64,000 bases of DNA from positions 1-64,000 of the forward strand of contig NZ_JBIRCY010000025.1 in the NCBI RefSeq assembly GCF_044326205.1. The letters are read 5' to 3'. This document shows, piece after piece, positions 9,930 through 18,170 of this stretch; within the stretch, counting starts at the first letter, position 1; every line of letters starts with the position of its first letter. This DNA is from Kumtagia sp044326205 (GTDB lineage Bacteria > Pseudomonadota > Alphaproteobacteria > Rhizobiales > Rhizobiaceae). The notes under the pieces were generated by a model. That model did not search any database. It saw nothing but the letters and a program-made list of their open reading frames with translations, and was not told the DNA's origin. Both the position numbers and the translations under genes were made by a program.

Positions 9930-9961
9930 CGTATATAAGAAGAGCACTTTCGCCGCGCAAG
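9930..9961 (-). promoter_or_regulatory. RpoH (sigma-32-type) heat-shock promoter of dnaK
   Basis: On the minus strand CTTG (9958-9961) is followed after 18 bases by CTTATATACG (9930-9939). This matches the alphaproteobacterial RpoH pattern CTTG-N17/18-CYTATnTnnG at every fixed position. The site lies about 118 bases upstream of the dnaK start, so a leader of about 110 bases is predicted. dnaK is a conserved heat-shock gene, which supports the assignment. Confidence 0.7.
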
Positions 9962-10028
9962 CGTCGTCGGGGCGGCATGCGGTGGGAAAATATAGGCAAA
10001 ACACCCTCGTGTTCCCCATATTGAGCGG

Positions 10029-11147
10029 ATGACCGCAACCACCACGATCGATCCCGGCGCGCTGCGCCGGCACCGGCTGACCAACGCCCTGCACACCGGC
10101 CTGCTGGCGGGCGGCAGCCTGCTGCTGCTTGCCGTCACCGCCTGGGTTTTTGGCGGGTTTTTCGGCGTCGTGCTGGCGGTTGGCTTTGGTGCGGTGTCGC
10201 TGGCGGCGATGCGGCGCGTCAGCCCGCAGATGGTGCTTTCCATGTACAAGGCGCGGCCGGTCAGCGAGGCCGAATTCCCGGCCGGCCTGCGTATCGTTCG
10301 TGTGCTCGCCCAGCGAGCCAATCTGCCGGCAGTGCCAAAGCTCTATGTCATTCCGTCGCAGATGCTGAACGCTTTCGCGGTCGGTCGGCGCGACGATTCC
10401 GTCATCGCCATCACCGATGCGCTGGCGCGGCGGTTGACCACCCGCGAGCTTGCCGGCGTGCTCGCCCACGAGATCAGCCATATCGCGCATGAGGACATCA
10501 AGGTGATGGCGCTGGCCGATATCGTCTCGCGCTTCACCTCGGTGATGTCGACCGTCGGCCTGTTCACGCTGTTCATCAATCTCGGCGGCCTGTTCGGCGG
10601 TGTCGGCGAGCAGGTGCCATGGCTGGCCGTGCTCGTGCTTCTCGCCGCCCCCACCGTCGGCGGGCTGCTGCAGATGGCGTTGTCGCGCACCCGCGAGTTC
10701 GATGCGGATTTCGGCGCCGCGGTGCTGACCGGCGACCCCGATGGCCTGGCTTCGGCGCTGCAGAAGCTGGAACAAGCACGGGGCAGGCTGTGGGAGGGCA
10801 TCCTGCTGCCTGGCGGCCGCATCCCCGACCCGTCGGTGCTGCGCACCCACCCGGCGACCAGGGACAGGCTGGAGCGGCTGGCGGCGCTGAAGGCCGAGAT
10901 GGGCGCCCTGGCCGGCGAGGCGGCGATCGTCCTGCCTTCGTCATCCGAGCCGGCCAGGCCGATCCCGGTTCCGCGCCGCTCGATCGTTCCGCGCATCCAT
11001 CAGCATGGCGGTCGCCACGGGCCGCTCTACAGTGCGCTGATGGCGCCGCTGGCGGTAATCGGCGACGGTCCGGGCTGCGAAAGCGCCCTGCATGCACCGG
11101 ACGGCGCGCCACGCATTCGCCTGCTGCGCGGCGGCGTCTGGTGGTAG
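10029..11147 (+). CDS. M48-family (HtpX-like) membrane zinc metalloprotease
   Basis: The 372-residue protein has hydrophobic segments at about 26-60 and 175-215 and the zinc motif HEISH at 147-151 following LTTRELAGVLA. The third zinc ligand is probably the Glu in SRTREFDADFGA. M48 proteases of this kind (HtpX/YfgC-like) degrade damaged membrane proteins. It diverges from dnaK across 216 bases, so a stress role is plausible but inferred. The C-terminal tail (about 300-372) carries a Pro-rich stretch and is longer than in E. coli HtpX, hence the generic name. The ATG at 10029 follows TTGAGCGG, with no strong ribosome binding site. Confidence 0.85.
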   Translation: MTATTTIDPGALRRHRLTNALHTGLLAGGSLLLLAVTAWVFGGFFGVVLAVGFGAVSLAAMRRVSPQMVLSMYKARPVSEAEFPAGLRIVRVLAQRANLPAVPKLYVIPSQMLNAFAVGRRDDSVIAITDALARRLTTRELAGVLAHEISHIAHEDIKVMALADIVSRFTSVMSTVGLFTLFINLGGLFGGVGEQVPWLAVLVLLAAPTVGGLLQMALSRTREFDADFGAAVLTGDPDGLASALQKLEQARGRLWEGILLPGGRIPDPSVLRTHPATRDRLERLAALKAEMGALAGEAAIVLPSSSEPARPIPVPRRSIVPRIHQHGGRHGPLYSALMAPLAVIGDGPGCESALHAPDGAPRIRLLRGGVWW

Positions 11148-11327
11148 CGCGCCAACGCTCCGATCATCGCCTCGCATTATGCCAACGGCCGTTTAGACTG
11201 ACCGTCTCGCCCCTCCGGCGCTTCGGGCCACCTCTCCCATCGCGCGGCTATCGGATTCACACATTTCAAGACGCCGGTTGCAGCCCACATCGGGATATTC
11301 TGCACCGGCTTTGGTGTCATCGAGTCC

Positions 11328-11388
11328 GAGGCATGGATTCCCGACACTCTCCGCTCGCTTCGCTCGCTCACGAGGCCAGGAATGACGA
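11328..11388 (+). repeat. Inverted repeat, copy A
   Basis: About 60 bp beginning GAGGCATGGATTCCCGACAC and ending near GGAATGACG. It is almost identical to the reverse complement of 11452-11511. Inside it CGCTCGCTTCGCTCGCTCACG is itself palindrome-like. This resembles the widespread Rhizobiales intergenic repeats. Confidence 0.8.
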
Positions 11389-11451
11389 CAATGATGGTCC
11401 GTCTTAGCTAATCTCCAGCTTTGACGACTAGCTGAAGCGGAACGTGAGTGT

Positions 11452-11511
11452 CGTCATTCCCGGCCTCGTGAGCGAGCGAAGCGAGCGGAGAGTGTCGGGA
11501 ATCCATGCCTC
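11452..11511 (-). repeat. Inverted repeat, copy B
   Basis: Reverse complement of copy A with about one mismatch, separated from it by about 63 bases. If transcribed, the two copies could pair into a very long hairpin between the convergent protease and kinase genes and might act as a bidirectional terminator. Confidence 0.8.
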
Positions 11512-11626
11512 GATAGTGGCGAAGCCAAAGCCGGCGAAGAACCGGCTGTGTCCGGCCGATCGGCAAGCCTGCGTCCAACATCCGAAATGTGTAAACACGA
11601 TGGCATCAAGGGGGAGGAGAGTGGCG

Positions 11627-13192
11627 TTAACCGGCCCCCGGCAAGGTGATGACGAAGCGCGTACCGGATGGGCTGTCGGCGAGCGCGACGGCCCCGTCAT
11701 GCGCCTTGACTAGTGCGGCGACGATGCCCAGCCCCATGCCGGTCCCGCCGCTGTCGCGCCGTGTCGTGAAGAACGGCTCGAAGATCCGCGTCCGGTTGTT
11801 CGGCGAGATGCCGCTGCCGTCGTCGTCGGCGAGGATCGTGACCGTGCCGGCGCCCGAGGCGGACAGCCAGAAATTCGCCGCGCCATGCCGCGCCGAATTG
11901 TCGGCGAGGTTCCTGAATACGATCGCGGCATTCTCCGCCGACATGCGGAAACGGATGTCCGGACCTGCTTCTACTTTGACCGCCAGCCGCTGCTCGGGAC
12001 CAAGCGTTGCAAGCGCCTCGGTGAGCGAAGTCGTTTCGCCTGTCAGGACCGTGCTTTCGGCGCGCGCCAGTTCGATCAGCCGGCGCACCAGGCCTTTCAG
12101 CCTTTCCGTATCGGCGACGATATTGGCGTGAAAACGCGCCCGCGTCGCCTCGTCCATGCCTTCGCCCGCGTCCCTCAGCAATTCGGCGGCGCCCTGGATC
12201 GCCGTCAGTGGCGATTTCAGCTCGTGCGAGACATGGGTGGCGAAGGTACGGATCGTGTCGGAGCGCGCCTGCAGTTTTCGCGCCATGTCGAGGAAGGCGC
12301 CGGCAAGCTCGGCCATCTCGCGGGTGCCATGATGGCTGAGCGGACGGATCGCGTCACGGTCGCCGGCGGCGATGCGGGCGGTGCGGTCCATCAGCTCGTA
12401 CATCGGCCGGCTGACGGTGCGGATGAAGACGAAGGCGATCATCAGCGTGGCGGCGAGGATGGTGACGGCCGCCAGCGCCAGCTTGCCGCGCTCGCCGTAG
12501 AGATGTTTTACGACATTGCTCGGCGTTCGCGACATGTAGACCACGCCGGCGACGCGGTCGTCGACCACGACCGGCATCGCGACGAAGATGCGCAGCATCG
12601 TGCCGCGGCTCACCGAATAGAGCGGCGGCGCCGGCCTGTCGCGGATGCGCGAGCGCAAGCGGCTGGCGTATTGGCCGGCGAGCGCGGCTCGAACCTCCTC
12701 GACATCGGACAGCGACCGACCGACCTCGCTGCCGCCGGCGATCACCACACCTGACGGATCGAGCAGCCGGAAGCCGGCCAGCGTCGATTGCTGCGCCGTA
12801 TCGAGTATTCCCGAGAATTTCGGACCGAGCGCGGCGAGGAGGGGATAGGGGACGCCCGGCGCCGAGGCCGGCCGTGGCGGCAGGATGGGGTCGAGTGCCA
12901 GGTCGAGTTCCGGCTCGATCGGCCGCAGGCGTTCGGCGCGTTCGGATTCGGGTCTATCCGGCACCGCCGCCCCCAGCGACGAGGCCGGCACCGCCAGCCG
13001 CACCTCGGCGGCGAAGGCGGCGGCAATAACCGCGCCCTGCCCGATCAACTCGGCCTCGGTCTGGCGGATCAACTGGTTTTCATAAACCCGGAAGAAGAAC
13101 AGCCCGGCCAGCGGCAGCGCCAGCACCGTCAGCAGGATGGCGAGCACCACGAACCCAAGACGCGGACGCCATTTGTCCCTCACGCCCCGCAC
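11627..13192 (-). CDS. Two-component sensor histidine kinase (CreC-like)
   Basis: The 521-residue inner-membrane kinase has a transmembrane helix at about 12-34, a periplasmic sensor domain of about 200 residues, a second helix at about 238-260 and a HAMP region (FIRTVSRPMYELMDRTARI). The H box THVSHELKSPLTAIQ has phosphorylated His323; the N box FRNLADNSARHG, then DDDGSGI and GTGMGLGIV, form the ATP lid. It overlaps the response regulator by 13 bases, so the two are translationally coupled. The regulator-kinase-membrane protein order resembles CreBC-type systems. The signal is unknown. Confidence 0.88.
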   Translation of the reverse strand: MRGVRDKWRPRLGFVVLAILLTVLALPLAGLFFFRVYENQLIRQTEAELIGQGAVIAAAFAAEVRLAVPASSLGAAVPDRPESERAERLRPIEPELDLALDPILPPRPASAPGVPYPLLAALGPKFSGILDTAQQSTLAGFRLLDPSGVVIAGGSEVGRSLSDVEEVRAALAGQYASRLRSRIRDRPAPPLYSVSRGTMLRIFVAMPVVVDDRVAGVVYMSRTPSNVVKHLYGERGKLALAAVTILAATLMIAFVFIRTVSRPMYELMDRTARIAAGDRDAIRPLSHHGTREMAELAGAFLDMARKLQARSDTIRTFATHVSHELKSPLTAIQGAAELLRDAGEGMDEATRARFHANIVADTERLKGLVRRLIELARAESTVLTGETTSLTEALATLGPEQRLAVKVEAGPDIRFRMSAENAAIVFRNLADNSARHGAANFWLSASGAGTVTILADDDGSGISPNNRTRIFEPFFTTRRDSGGTGMGLGIVAALVKAHDGAVALADSPSGTRFVITLPGAG

Positions 13193-13872
13193 CTGCCGAG
13201 CCGGAAGCCGACGCCGTGCACGGTCTCGACGGCATCGCTGCAGCCGGCGGCGGCGAACTTGGCGCGGATGTTGCGGATGTGGCTGTCGACGGTGCGGTCG
13301 GAGATGTGGATGTTGGCGGCGTGGCTGGCATCGACGATCTGGGCACGCGTCAGCACGTATGTCGGGCGGGCCATCAGCCGCTTGACGATGGCGAACTCGA
13401 TCGCGGTGAAATCGAGGTCGATCTCGCCGAAGCGGACGGTACGCCGCGCCGGACGCAGCGTCAGCCGGCCAAACGCCATCGGCTCGTCGTCATCCGCCTC
13501 CGGTTCAGGGCGGGCGCGCCGCAGGATGACATTGACGCGGGCGATCAGCTCGCGCGGGCTGAACGGTTTCGTCACATAGTCGTCGCCGCCCATTTCGAGG
13601 CCGAGGATACGGTCGATCTCCTCGTCGCGGGCCGACAGGAACAGGATGGGCAGGCGCGAGGTCTTGCGCAACTCGCGGCAGACCTCAAGCCCGTCCATCT
13701 CCGGCATGCCAACGTCGAGGATCATCAGGTCGGCGGGCTTTAGCTGGGCCTGGCGCAGCGCCGCCGCGCCGTCGCCGACGGATTCGACGACCATGCCGGC
13801 TTTTTCCAGCGCGAAGCAGATGACCTCGCGGATATGGGGATCGTCGTCGGCGACAAGGATGCGATGGGCCAT
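13180..13872 (-). CDS. OmpR-family response regulator
   Basis: The 230-residue regulator has a receiver domain (acidic pocket ADDDPH, phospho-acceptor Asp53 in MILDVGMPEMDG, conserved Ser80 and Lys102 in YVTKPFSP) and a C-terminal winged helix of OmpR type (FTAIEFAIVKRL, SDRTVDSHIRNIRAKF, VHGVGFRL). It is the partner of the downstream kinase, with which it overlaps. It lies only 10 bases downstream of the DUF4153/4173-like membrane protein, and all three probably form one transcript. Confidence 0.92.
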   Translation of the reverse strand: MAHRILVADDDPHIREVICFALEKAGMVVESVGDGAAALRQAQLKPADLMILDVGMPEMDGLEVCRELRKTSRLPILFLSARDEEIDRILGLEMGGDDYVTKPFSPRELIARVNVILRRARPEPEADDDEPMAFGRLTLRPARRTVRFGEIDLDFTAIEFAIVKRLMARPTYVLTRAQIVDASHAANIHISDRTVDSHIRNIRAKFAAAGCSDAVETVHGVGFRLGRCGA

Positions 13873-13882
13873 CGGCGGTCTC

Positions 13883-15409
13883 TCAGCGATCGAAACGGGG
13901 CGGCGGGTCCATTGGAAACGGCGACGCCGGGTTTCGTTCCAGATAGCGTGAAAGCCGCCAGCCGCGAAACGTCCATGCGCGCCATTCCGCGCTGCGCTCG
14001 CGATGACGGGCCGCCAGCGACCCGCGCTCGCGGCGAAGCCAAATCGCGTCGGCCACGCGCCCGAATTTAGCGTCCTTGAGCAACACGTCGATTGCCGGAA
14101 CCGCCTCGGGACCGAGTGCGAAAAGATAGGATCGATCCAGTTGCTGCCCCCGACCGCTCATCTCGAAACTGTGGCGAACGTTGTAGTCCGCGATCAGCCC
14201 GGCGAAATTGACGAAACAGCACGCATAAAGCGTGAGAGAAAGCGTCAGAAGATTGGCGGCCATGAGCCATGAATTGGGCTTCTGCAGCGCGATGCGCGCC
14301 ATGATCAGCGCGAGGCCGGCTGCGACCAGCATCATCCAGACGAACGCCGCCACGCGCCAGTAGGTCAGGGAGTAGATACCGACATAGAGATCGAGCCGCA
14401 GGATGGAGGACGCTACGAGCACGATGTTCTGCACGGTCCAGAGATAGACGAGGAGGCGGATCGGCCGATCGGCGGCGATCGTGCTGCCCGGACGCATTGC
14501 GGCAAGGACAAAACATGCGGCGAGAAGAGCGGTGACGATCAGCGGATAGGCGCCGCGATGTGCGTAGCCGGCATAGGTAAGCCCGTCCGGCAAGGCCACG
14601 CCGCCCCACAGATAGGCGCCATCGAGAACGGTCTGGACGGCGAAAATGAGATTGAAGACGAGCAAGGCGCGCAGGATCGCCTTCTTGCCGAAAAGCGCCT
14701 CATGCAATCGGTCCGGCGCAGCGACAGGTCTGGACAAGGGCGGCACTGTCATGAGCGAACGAACGCGGATATTCGGCGCGCGGGGCCGCAGGAAAGCCCA
14801 GATATAAAGAGCGGCAATGATCCAAAAGAGCGTTCGCCAGAACCCGAGCAGTTCAAGCAACGCCCAGGGATCGAGCAGCGACAGCCAGTGTTCGACGACC
14901 GGATTGGCGATGCCGAATAGCGCGACAAAGACGGCGGCGAGCGAAACCGGCATGATCCAGCCGATCATGCCGATCAGGCGTATCGTGGCGCGGCCCATGC
15001 GTTTCGATGCTCGTCGCCAGCGGCGGATGTCCATCGGGAAGCGGAACGGGGCGGCGAGCAGGAACGCCGGGATCTGCAACGTCCTATGCGCCAGGCCGGC
15101 GCGCAGCCGCCGTGCCGACGCGAGTGCGAACAAGGCGAGCGAAATCAGCGCCATTGACACGGACAATGCGCTTACATTCTCGGCCAAAGGCAGCAACCCG
15201 GCAGGGATAAGCAGGCACCTGAACAACAGCGACCGATCGTGATGTGGCGAATTGGCTACCGTGATCCCTGCAAACAGAAGCGCCGCGAAGAGCAGCAGCG
15301 ACAGCCCGACCGGTCTATCGAACAGCAGAAAATCGGCAGCCGCCGTCAACAGCACGGCCAAGCCTGTGCGGACTCCAAAATTGGGAGCCATCGTGACCTG
15401 ACGCATCAT
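13883..15409 (-). CDS. Multipass membrane protein of the DUF4153/DUF4173 type
   Basis: About 508 residues from the ATG at 15409 (MMRQVTMAPN); an upstream in-frame extension to 15523 is possible but less protein-like. At least ten hydrophobic segments are spread through it, and the C-terminal 90 residues are soluble (ALGPEAVPAIDVLLKDAKF, then RGWRLSRYLERNP). This tail and the membrane core match the DUF4153/DUF4173 family found with CreBC-like two-component genes in Rhizobiales. It is the first gene of the operon with the response regulator and kinase, so it may report envelope stress or be an output of the system. That role is inferred. Confidence 0.7.
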   Translation of the reverse strand: MMRQVTMAPNFGVRTGLAVLLTAAADFLLFDRPVGLSLLLFAALLFAGITVANSPHHDRSLLFRCLLIPAGLLPLAENVSALSVSMALISLALFALASARRLRAGLAHRTLQIPAFLLAAPFRFPMDIRRWRRASKRMGRATIRLIGMIGWIMPVSLAAVFVALFGIANPVVEHWLSLLDPWALLELLGFWRTLFWIIAALYIWAFLRPRAPNIRVRSLMTVPPLSRPVAAPDRLHEALFGKKAILRALLVFNLIFAVQTVLDGAYLWGGVALPDGLTYAGYAHRGAYPLIVTALLAACFVLAAMRPGSTIAADRPIRLLVYLWTVQNIVLVASSILRLDLYVGIYSLTYWRVAAFVWMMLVAAGLALIMARIALQKPNSWLMAANLLTLSLTLYACCFVNFAGLIADYNVRHSFEMSGRGQQLDRSYLFALGPEAVPAIDVLLKDAKFGRVADAIWLRRERGSLAARHRERSAEWRAWTFRGWRLSRYLERNPASPFPMDPPPRFDR

Positions 15410-15834
15410 GATCAGGCCCTCGGTTCGGAAGGGACGTTGTATCCAGCGTTGGATCGCGAGGCTGGCTTTCGAAACGGCAATATTTTCGCATTCGGCCCGC
15501 GCCTCGACGGGGCGTCGAGCCACCAGCCGTCAAAGAGAATGGTGGTTGGAAGCCGTTCGGGCTGGACAGGATAAGAACTGTTTTTCATGCCACGTTTGTG
15601 GCCGCGGTTCATGGACAACCCGCGCCGCAAGCTGGCAGAGTCTCAGGGGTTGCGTGCAGAAATTGTGCAGTGCCCTTTGTCCACCTCCGTGGCGGAGGAT
15701 GTCACGCTCCCTGACGGAGAATGTCGCAACGACAGGGCCATCATGAGCGGCGTGAGAAGCGAGCAAATCCCAACTCCGAACCGACCCCTCGCGAATCGAA
15801 ACTTCGACCTGAGGATTAGCCGGTCGGGGGAAGG
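15410..15834. other. Intergenic region, nothing recognised
   Basis: About 425 bases upstream of the membrane-protein operon. Several short overlapping ORFs occur, but none has coding-like composition or a convincing ribosome binding site. It presumably carries the operon promoter. Confidence 0.4.
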
Positions 15835-16059
15835 TTAGGTGGGCCTGCGCCTTATTTTCCCCTTGGCCGGGAGGGGGCTCTCCCCGGATCGCGATGGTCT
15901 AAGCCCTCGCAAAATATCGCCGGATTCAAGATAGGCCATGGCCAGCAGGTGGGTCAGCAGATCGCAGCGTTCCGCCTCCGCCAGATCCTTCAGTTCACGC
16001 AAAGCGGCATGGATGCGAGTCAATTGAGTTCGTGTGTGATCCTTGAGATGAATGTTCAT
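15835..16059 (-). CDS. Small hypothetical protein, 74 residues
   Basis: Starts MNIHLKDHTRTQLTRIHAAL and is preceded by a GGGGGGAT ribosome binding site about seven bases upstream. The first 55 residues look like a compact helical protein (LKDLAEAERCDLLTHLLAMAY), while the last 20 are basic and low-complexity. No family was recognised. It resembles the many small conserved cytoplasmic proteins of Rhizobiales. It stands alone between intergenic stretches. Confidence 0.5.
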   Translation of the reverse strand: MNIHLKDHTRTQLTRIHAALRELKDLAEAERCDLLTHLLAMAYLESGDILRGLRPSRSGESPLPAKGKIRRRPT

Positions 16060-16295
16060 CCGAGATCCCCCCGCTTCTGCGTTGCAGTTCCGCGGTCCTT
16101 AAATACCTCATGTACGCAGCGCAGGGTTCACCGGTTTCAGTCGGAGCGGGGCCTGTGCGGGCCAAACTGCTTCAATGGTGAAGATTGGCTTAATGCCCGC
16201 AAAGATCGGCACCATTCCCATGATGCGTTCAGCGCACCACCGCTGTTGCGAAGGGCTTTGCGGCGGGCGAGCCGGCCGCCCAAGGCCGTGGGTAC

Positions 16296-16865
16296 CTATT
16301 GCCAGATATTGATGGTCGCCAGGGTCCGCATCAGGTGATCCGAGACCAGTTCCTCCGCGCGCTTGGCATTGCGCGCGTCGATGGCGTCGACGATGGCCTT
16401 CAGGTCCTTGTGCGTCTGCCGGCGCACCGCGTCAGGCGCCGGCTTATCCGTATCGTGGCCGTCGAACAGCACCGCGCGGCGGTCGTCAAGAATGCTCGCC
16501 ATGATCTGCATCAGGAACTTGTTCTTGGTGCTGGCGAACATCTGCCGGTGCAGGGCGTAGATCTGCTCCTTGAAATCCTCCCAGGTCGGGGCCGTGAGGA
16601 TCTGCTCGAGGATGCGCCGCATCTCGGCGATCTCTTCGTCCTGCACCCGCGTCACCACCAGATGCATCATCGCCGGCTCGAACAGCAGCCGGCCTTCGAC
16701 GATCTCGGCGAAGGAGGGCACTGCCTCGTGGCTCCCAATGCTGGTCTGGTCCATGCGGTCGAAAACGAGGTCGGCGTCGTCGGTCAGATAGGTGCCGCTG
16801 CCGACGCGCCGCGACACCAGCCCACCCGCGCCCTGCACTCCGATCTGTTCGCGAGCGAATGACAT
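16296..16865 (-). pseudogene. GntR/FCD-family regulator lacking its DNA-binding domain
   Basis: From about GAGGLVSRRVGSGTYLTDD onward this is the end of a GntR winged helix followed by a complete FCD ligand-binding domain (FAEIVEGRLLFEPAMMHLV, EDFKEQIYALHRQMF, HKDLKAIVDAIDARN, AEELVSDHLM). The helix-turn-helix that should precede it is absent. Upstream the reading frame runs into sequence that belongs to the divergent permease gene. The junction lies at about 16835-16855. The remnant cannot bind DNA as a normal GntR protein. It probably once controlled the adjacent ABC genes, and the missing part was lost with them. Confidence 0.75.
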
Positions 16866-17751
16866 GCAGGGTCGGCTCAATCCTTTCGCGACCTTCCTGT
16901 TTGCTTCGCTGATCCTGATCTTCACCGGCGGGCCGGTCATCCTGTCGCTGGTCGGCAGCCTTGTGCCGGACCGGGTGCTGCTGGATTCAAGCAAGCCGCT
17001 GTTCAGCGAAGGGCTGAATTTCGACACCTATCGCTACGTCTTCACCGGCCAGCTTCCCGATTCCTATCTGGCCGAGAACGCCAACCGCGCCATGATCTCG
17101 GATGCGGCGCGCCAGGTGCCGCGAAGCCTGCTCAACAGCGGCGTTATCGCGCTGTCCTCAATGCTGCTGAACCTGCTGCTCGGCGCGCCGGCCGCCTTCA
17201 TCTTCGCCCGCTACCTGTTTCCGGGCAAGAAACTCACCTTCATGTTCCTGATCATGAGCCCGCTGGTGCCGGCGGTGGCGCTGGTCACCCCGATCTACAT
17301 GATGCTCCAGGCATTCGGCCTAGTCGGCACGCAGGCCGGCATCATCCTGGTGCACACAGCCAAGGCTCTGCCCTTCACGGTGCTTATCCTGTCGGTGTTC
17401 TTCCGGAAAATGCCGGCGGAAATTTTCGAGGCGGCGGTGCTCGACCATTGCAGCCGGTTGCAAGCCTTTTTCCGCATAGCCCTGCCTCTGGCGCTGCCGT
17501 CGATCGGCGCGACGGGGCTGTTCGCCTTCATGCTCTCCTATTCGGAATACATGTTCTCCATGGTGCTTTCCGGCGACGCGGCGACACGGCCGGTGTCGGT
17601 GGTGATGGCGGCGCTCGCCCGCAACACCGACTTGTCCTGGAGCCTGCTCAACACCGCGATCTTCATCGCGATCGTGCCGACGCTGCTGCTGGTCGTCCTC
17701 GTCTGGCGGTTCGTCGTCGAAGGCCTGCTCAGCGGCGCCGTCAAGGGATAA
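16864..17751 (+). CDS. Sugar-type ABC transporter permease, MalG-like
   Basis: The 295-residue inner-membrane protein starts MQGRLNPFATFLFASL. It has about six transmembrane segments and the cytoplasmic EAA loop (EIFEAAVLDHCSRLQAFFRIALPLALPSI) that docks on the ATPase. The C-terminal half is the usual binding-protein-dependent transport domain. It is the second permease type (MalG). No MalF partner or solute-binding protein lies next to it. The bases before the ATG end in a TGA-like remnant of the preceding gene, consistent with a deletion just upstream. It is followed five bases later by a RidA-family gene. Confidence 0.85.
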   Translation: MQGRLNPFATFLFASLILIFTGGPVILSLVGSLVPDRVLLDSSKPLFSEGLNFDTYRYVFTGQLPDSYLAENANRAMISDAARQVPRSLLNSGVIALSSMLLNLLLGAPAAFIFARYLFPGKKLTFMFLIMSPLVPAVALVTPIYMMLQAFGLVGTQAGIILVHTAKALPFTVLILSVFFRKMPAEIFEAAVLDHCSRLQAFFRIALPLALPSIGATGLFAFMLSYSEYMFSMVLSGDAATRPVSVVMAALARNTDLSWSLLNTAIFIAIVPTLLLVVLVWRFVVEGLLSGAVKG

Positions 17752-17755
17752 CATC

Positions 17756-18166
17756 ATGGCTGACGGCGCATATCATCCGCTGAAGACCCGCCCGCGCGGC
17801 GCGACGCAGCATGTCACGGCCGGCCCCTATTCGCCGGTGCTCGAGGTCGATGCGACAAAGCTGGTCGTCATCTCCGGTCAGGTGGCGATCGACATGGACG
17901 GTGCGGTGCTCGGCGAGACCATCGAGGAGCAGACGCGTGCCACGCTCGGCAATTGCGCCCGGCAACTGGCGAGCGCCGACTGCTCGCTGGCGGATGTGTT
18001 CAAGGTCAACATCTACCTGACCGACCTCGGCCAGTGGTCGCGTTTCAATGCTGTCTACGACACGATGATGCCGGAACCGCTGCCGGTGCGCACCGCCGTG
18101 CAGGCCGTCCTGCTGCCGGGCTTCCTGGTCGAGATCGAGATGTGGGCGGTCAAGGCGAGGGACTGA
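17756..18166 (+). CDS. RidA/YjgF-family protein
   Basis: The 136-residue RidA-fold protein begins with a typical N-terminal strand (QHVTAGPYSPVLEV, then VISGQVAID). It has the active-site Arg112 in PLPVRTAVQA and acidic residues in VEIEMW. RidA enzymes hydrolyse reactive enamine/imine intermediates. The gene sits inside a sugar ABC transport operon between permease and ATPase, four bases from the ATPase start, so it may act on a nitrogen-containing substrate or its breakdown products. The specific substrate cannot be read from the sequence. Confidence 0.85.
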   Translation: MADGAYHPLKTRPRGATQHVTAGPYSPVLEVDATKLVVISGQVAIDMDGAVLGETIEEQTRATLGNCARQLASADCSLADVFKVNIYLTDLGQWSRFNAVYDTMMPEPLPVRTAVQAVLLPGFLVEIEMWAVKARD

Positions 18167-18170
18167 GGAG

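Larger units (their letters stand above)
11148..11626. other. Intergenic region occupied by an inverted repeat pair
   Basis: This 480-base stretch between the protease and the histidine kinase has no credible gene. Most of it consists of two inverted copies of a repeat (11328-11388 and 11452-11511). Weaker similarity extends outward to about 11258 and 11602, for example short shared ACACATTT and GCCGGCTTTGG blocks. Confidence 0.6.

Noticed and set aside
9990..10028. A CCCCATAT sequence resembling an RpoH -10 box for the M48 protease
   Set aside because: It has no CTTG box at the right distance and lies too close to the ATG.
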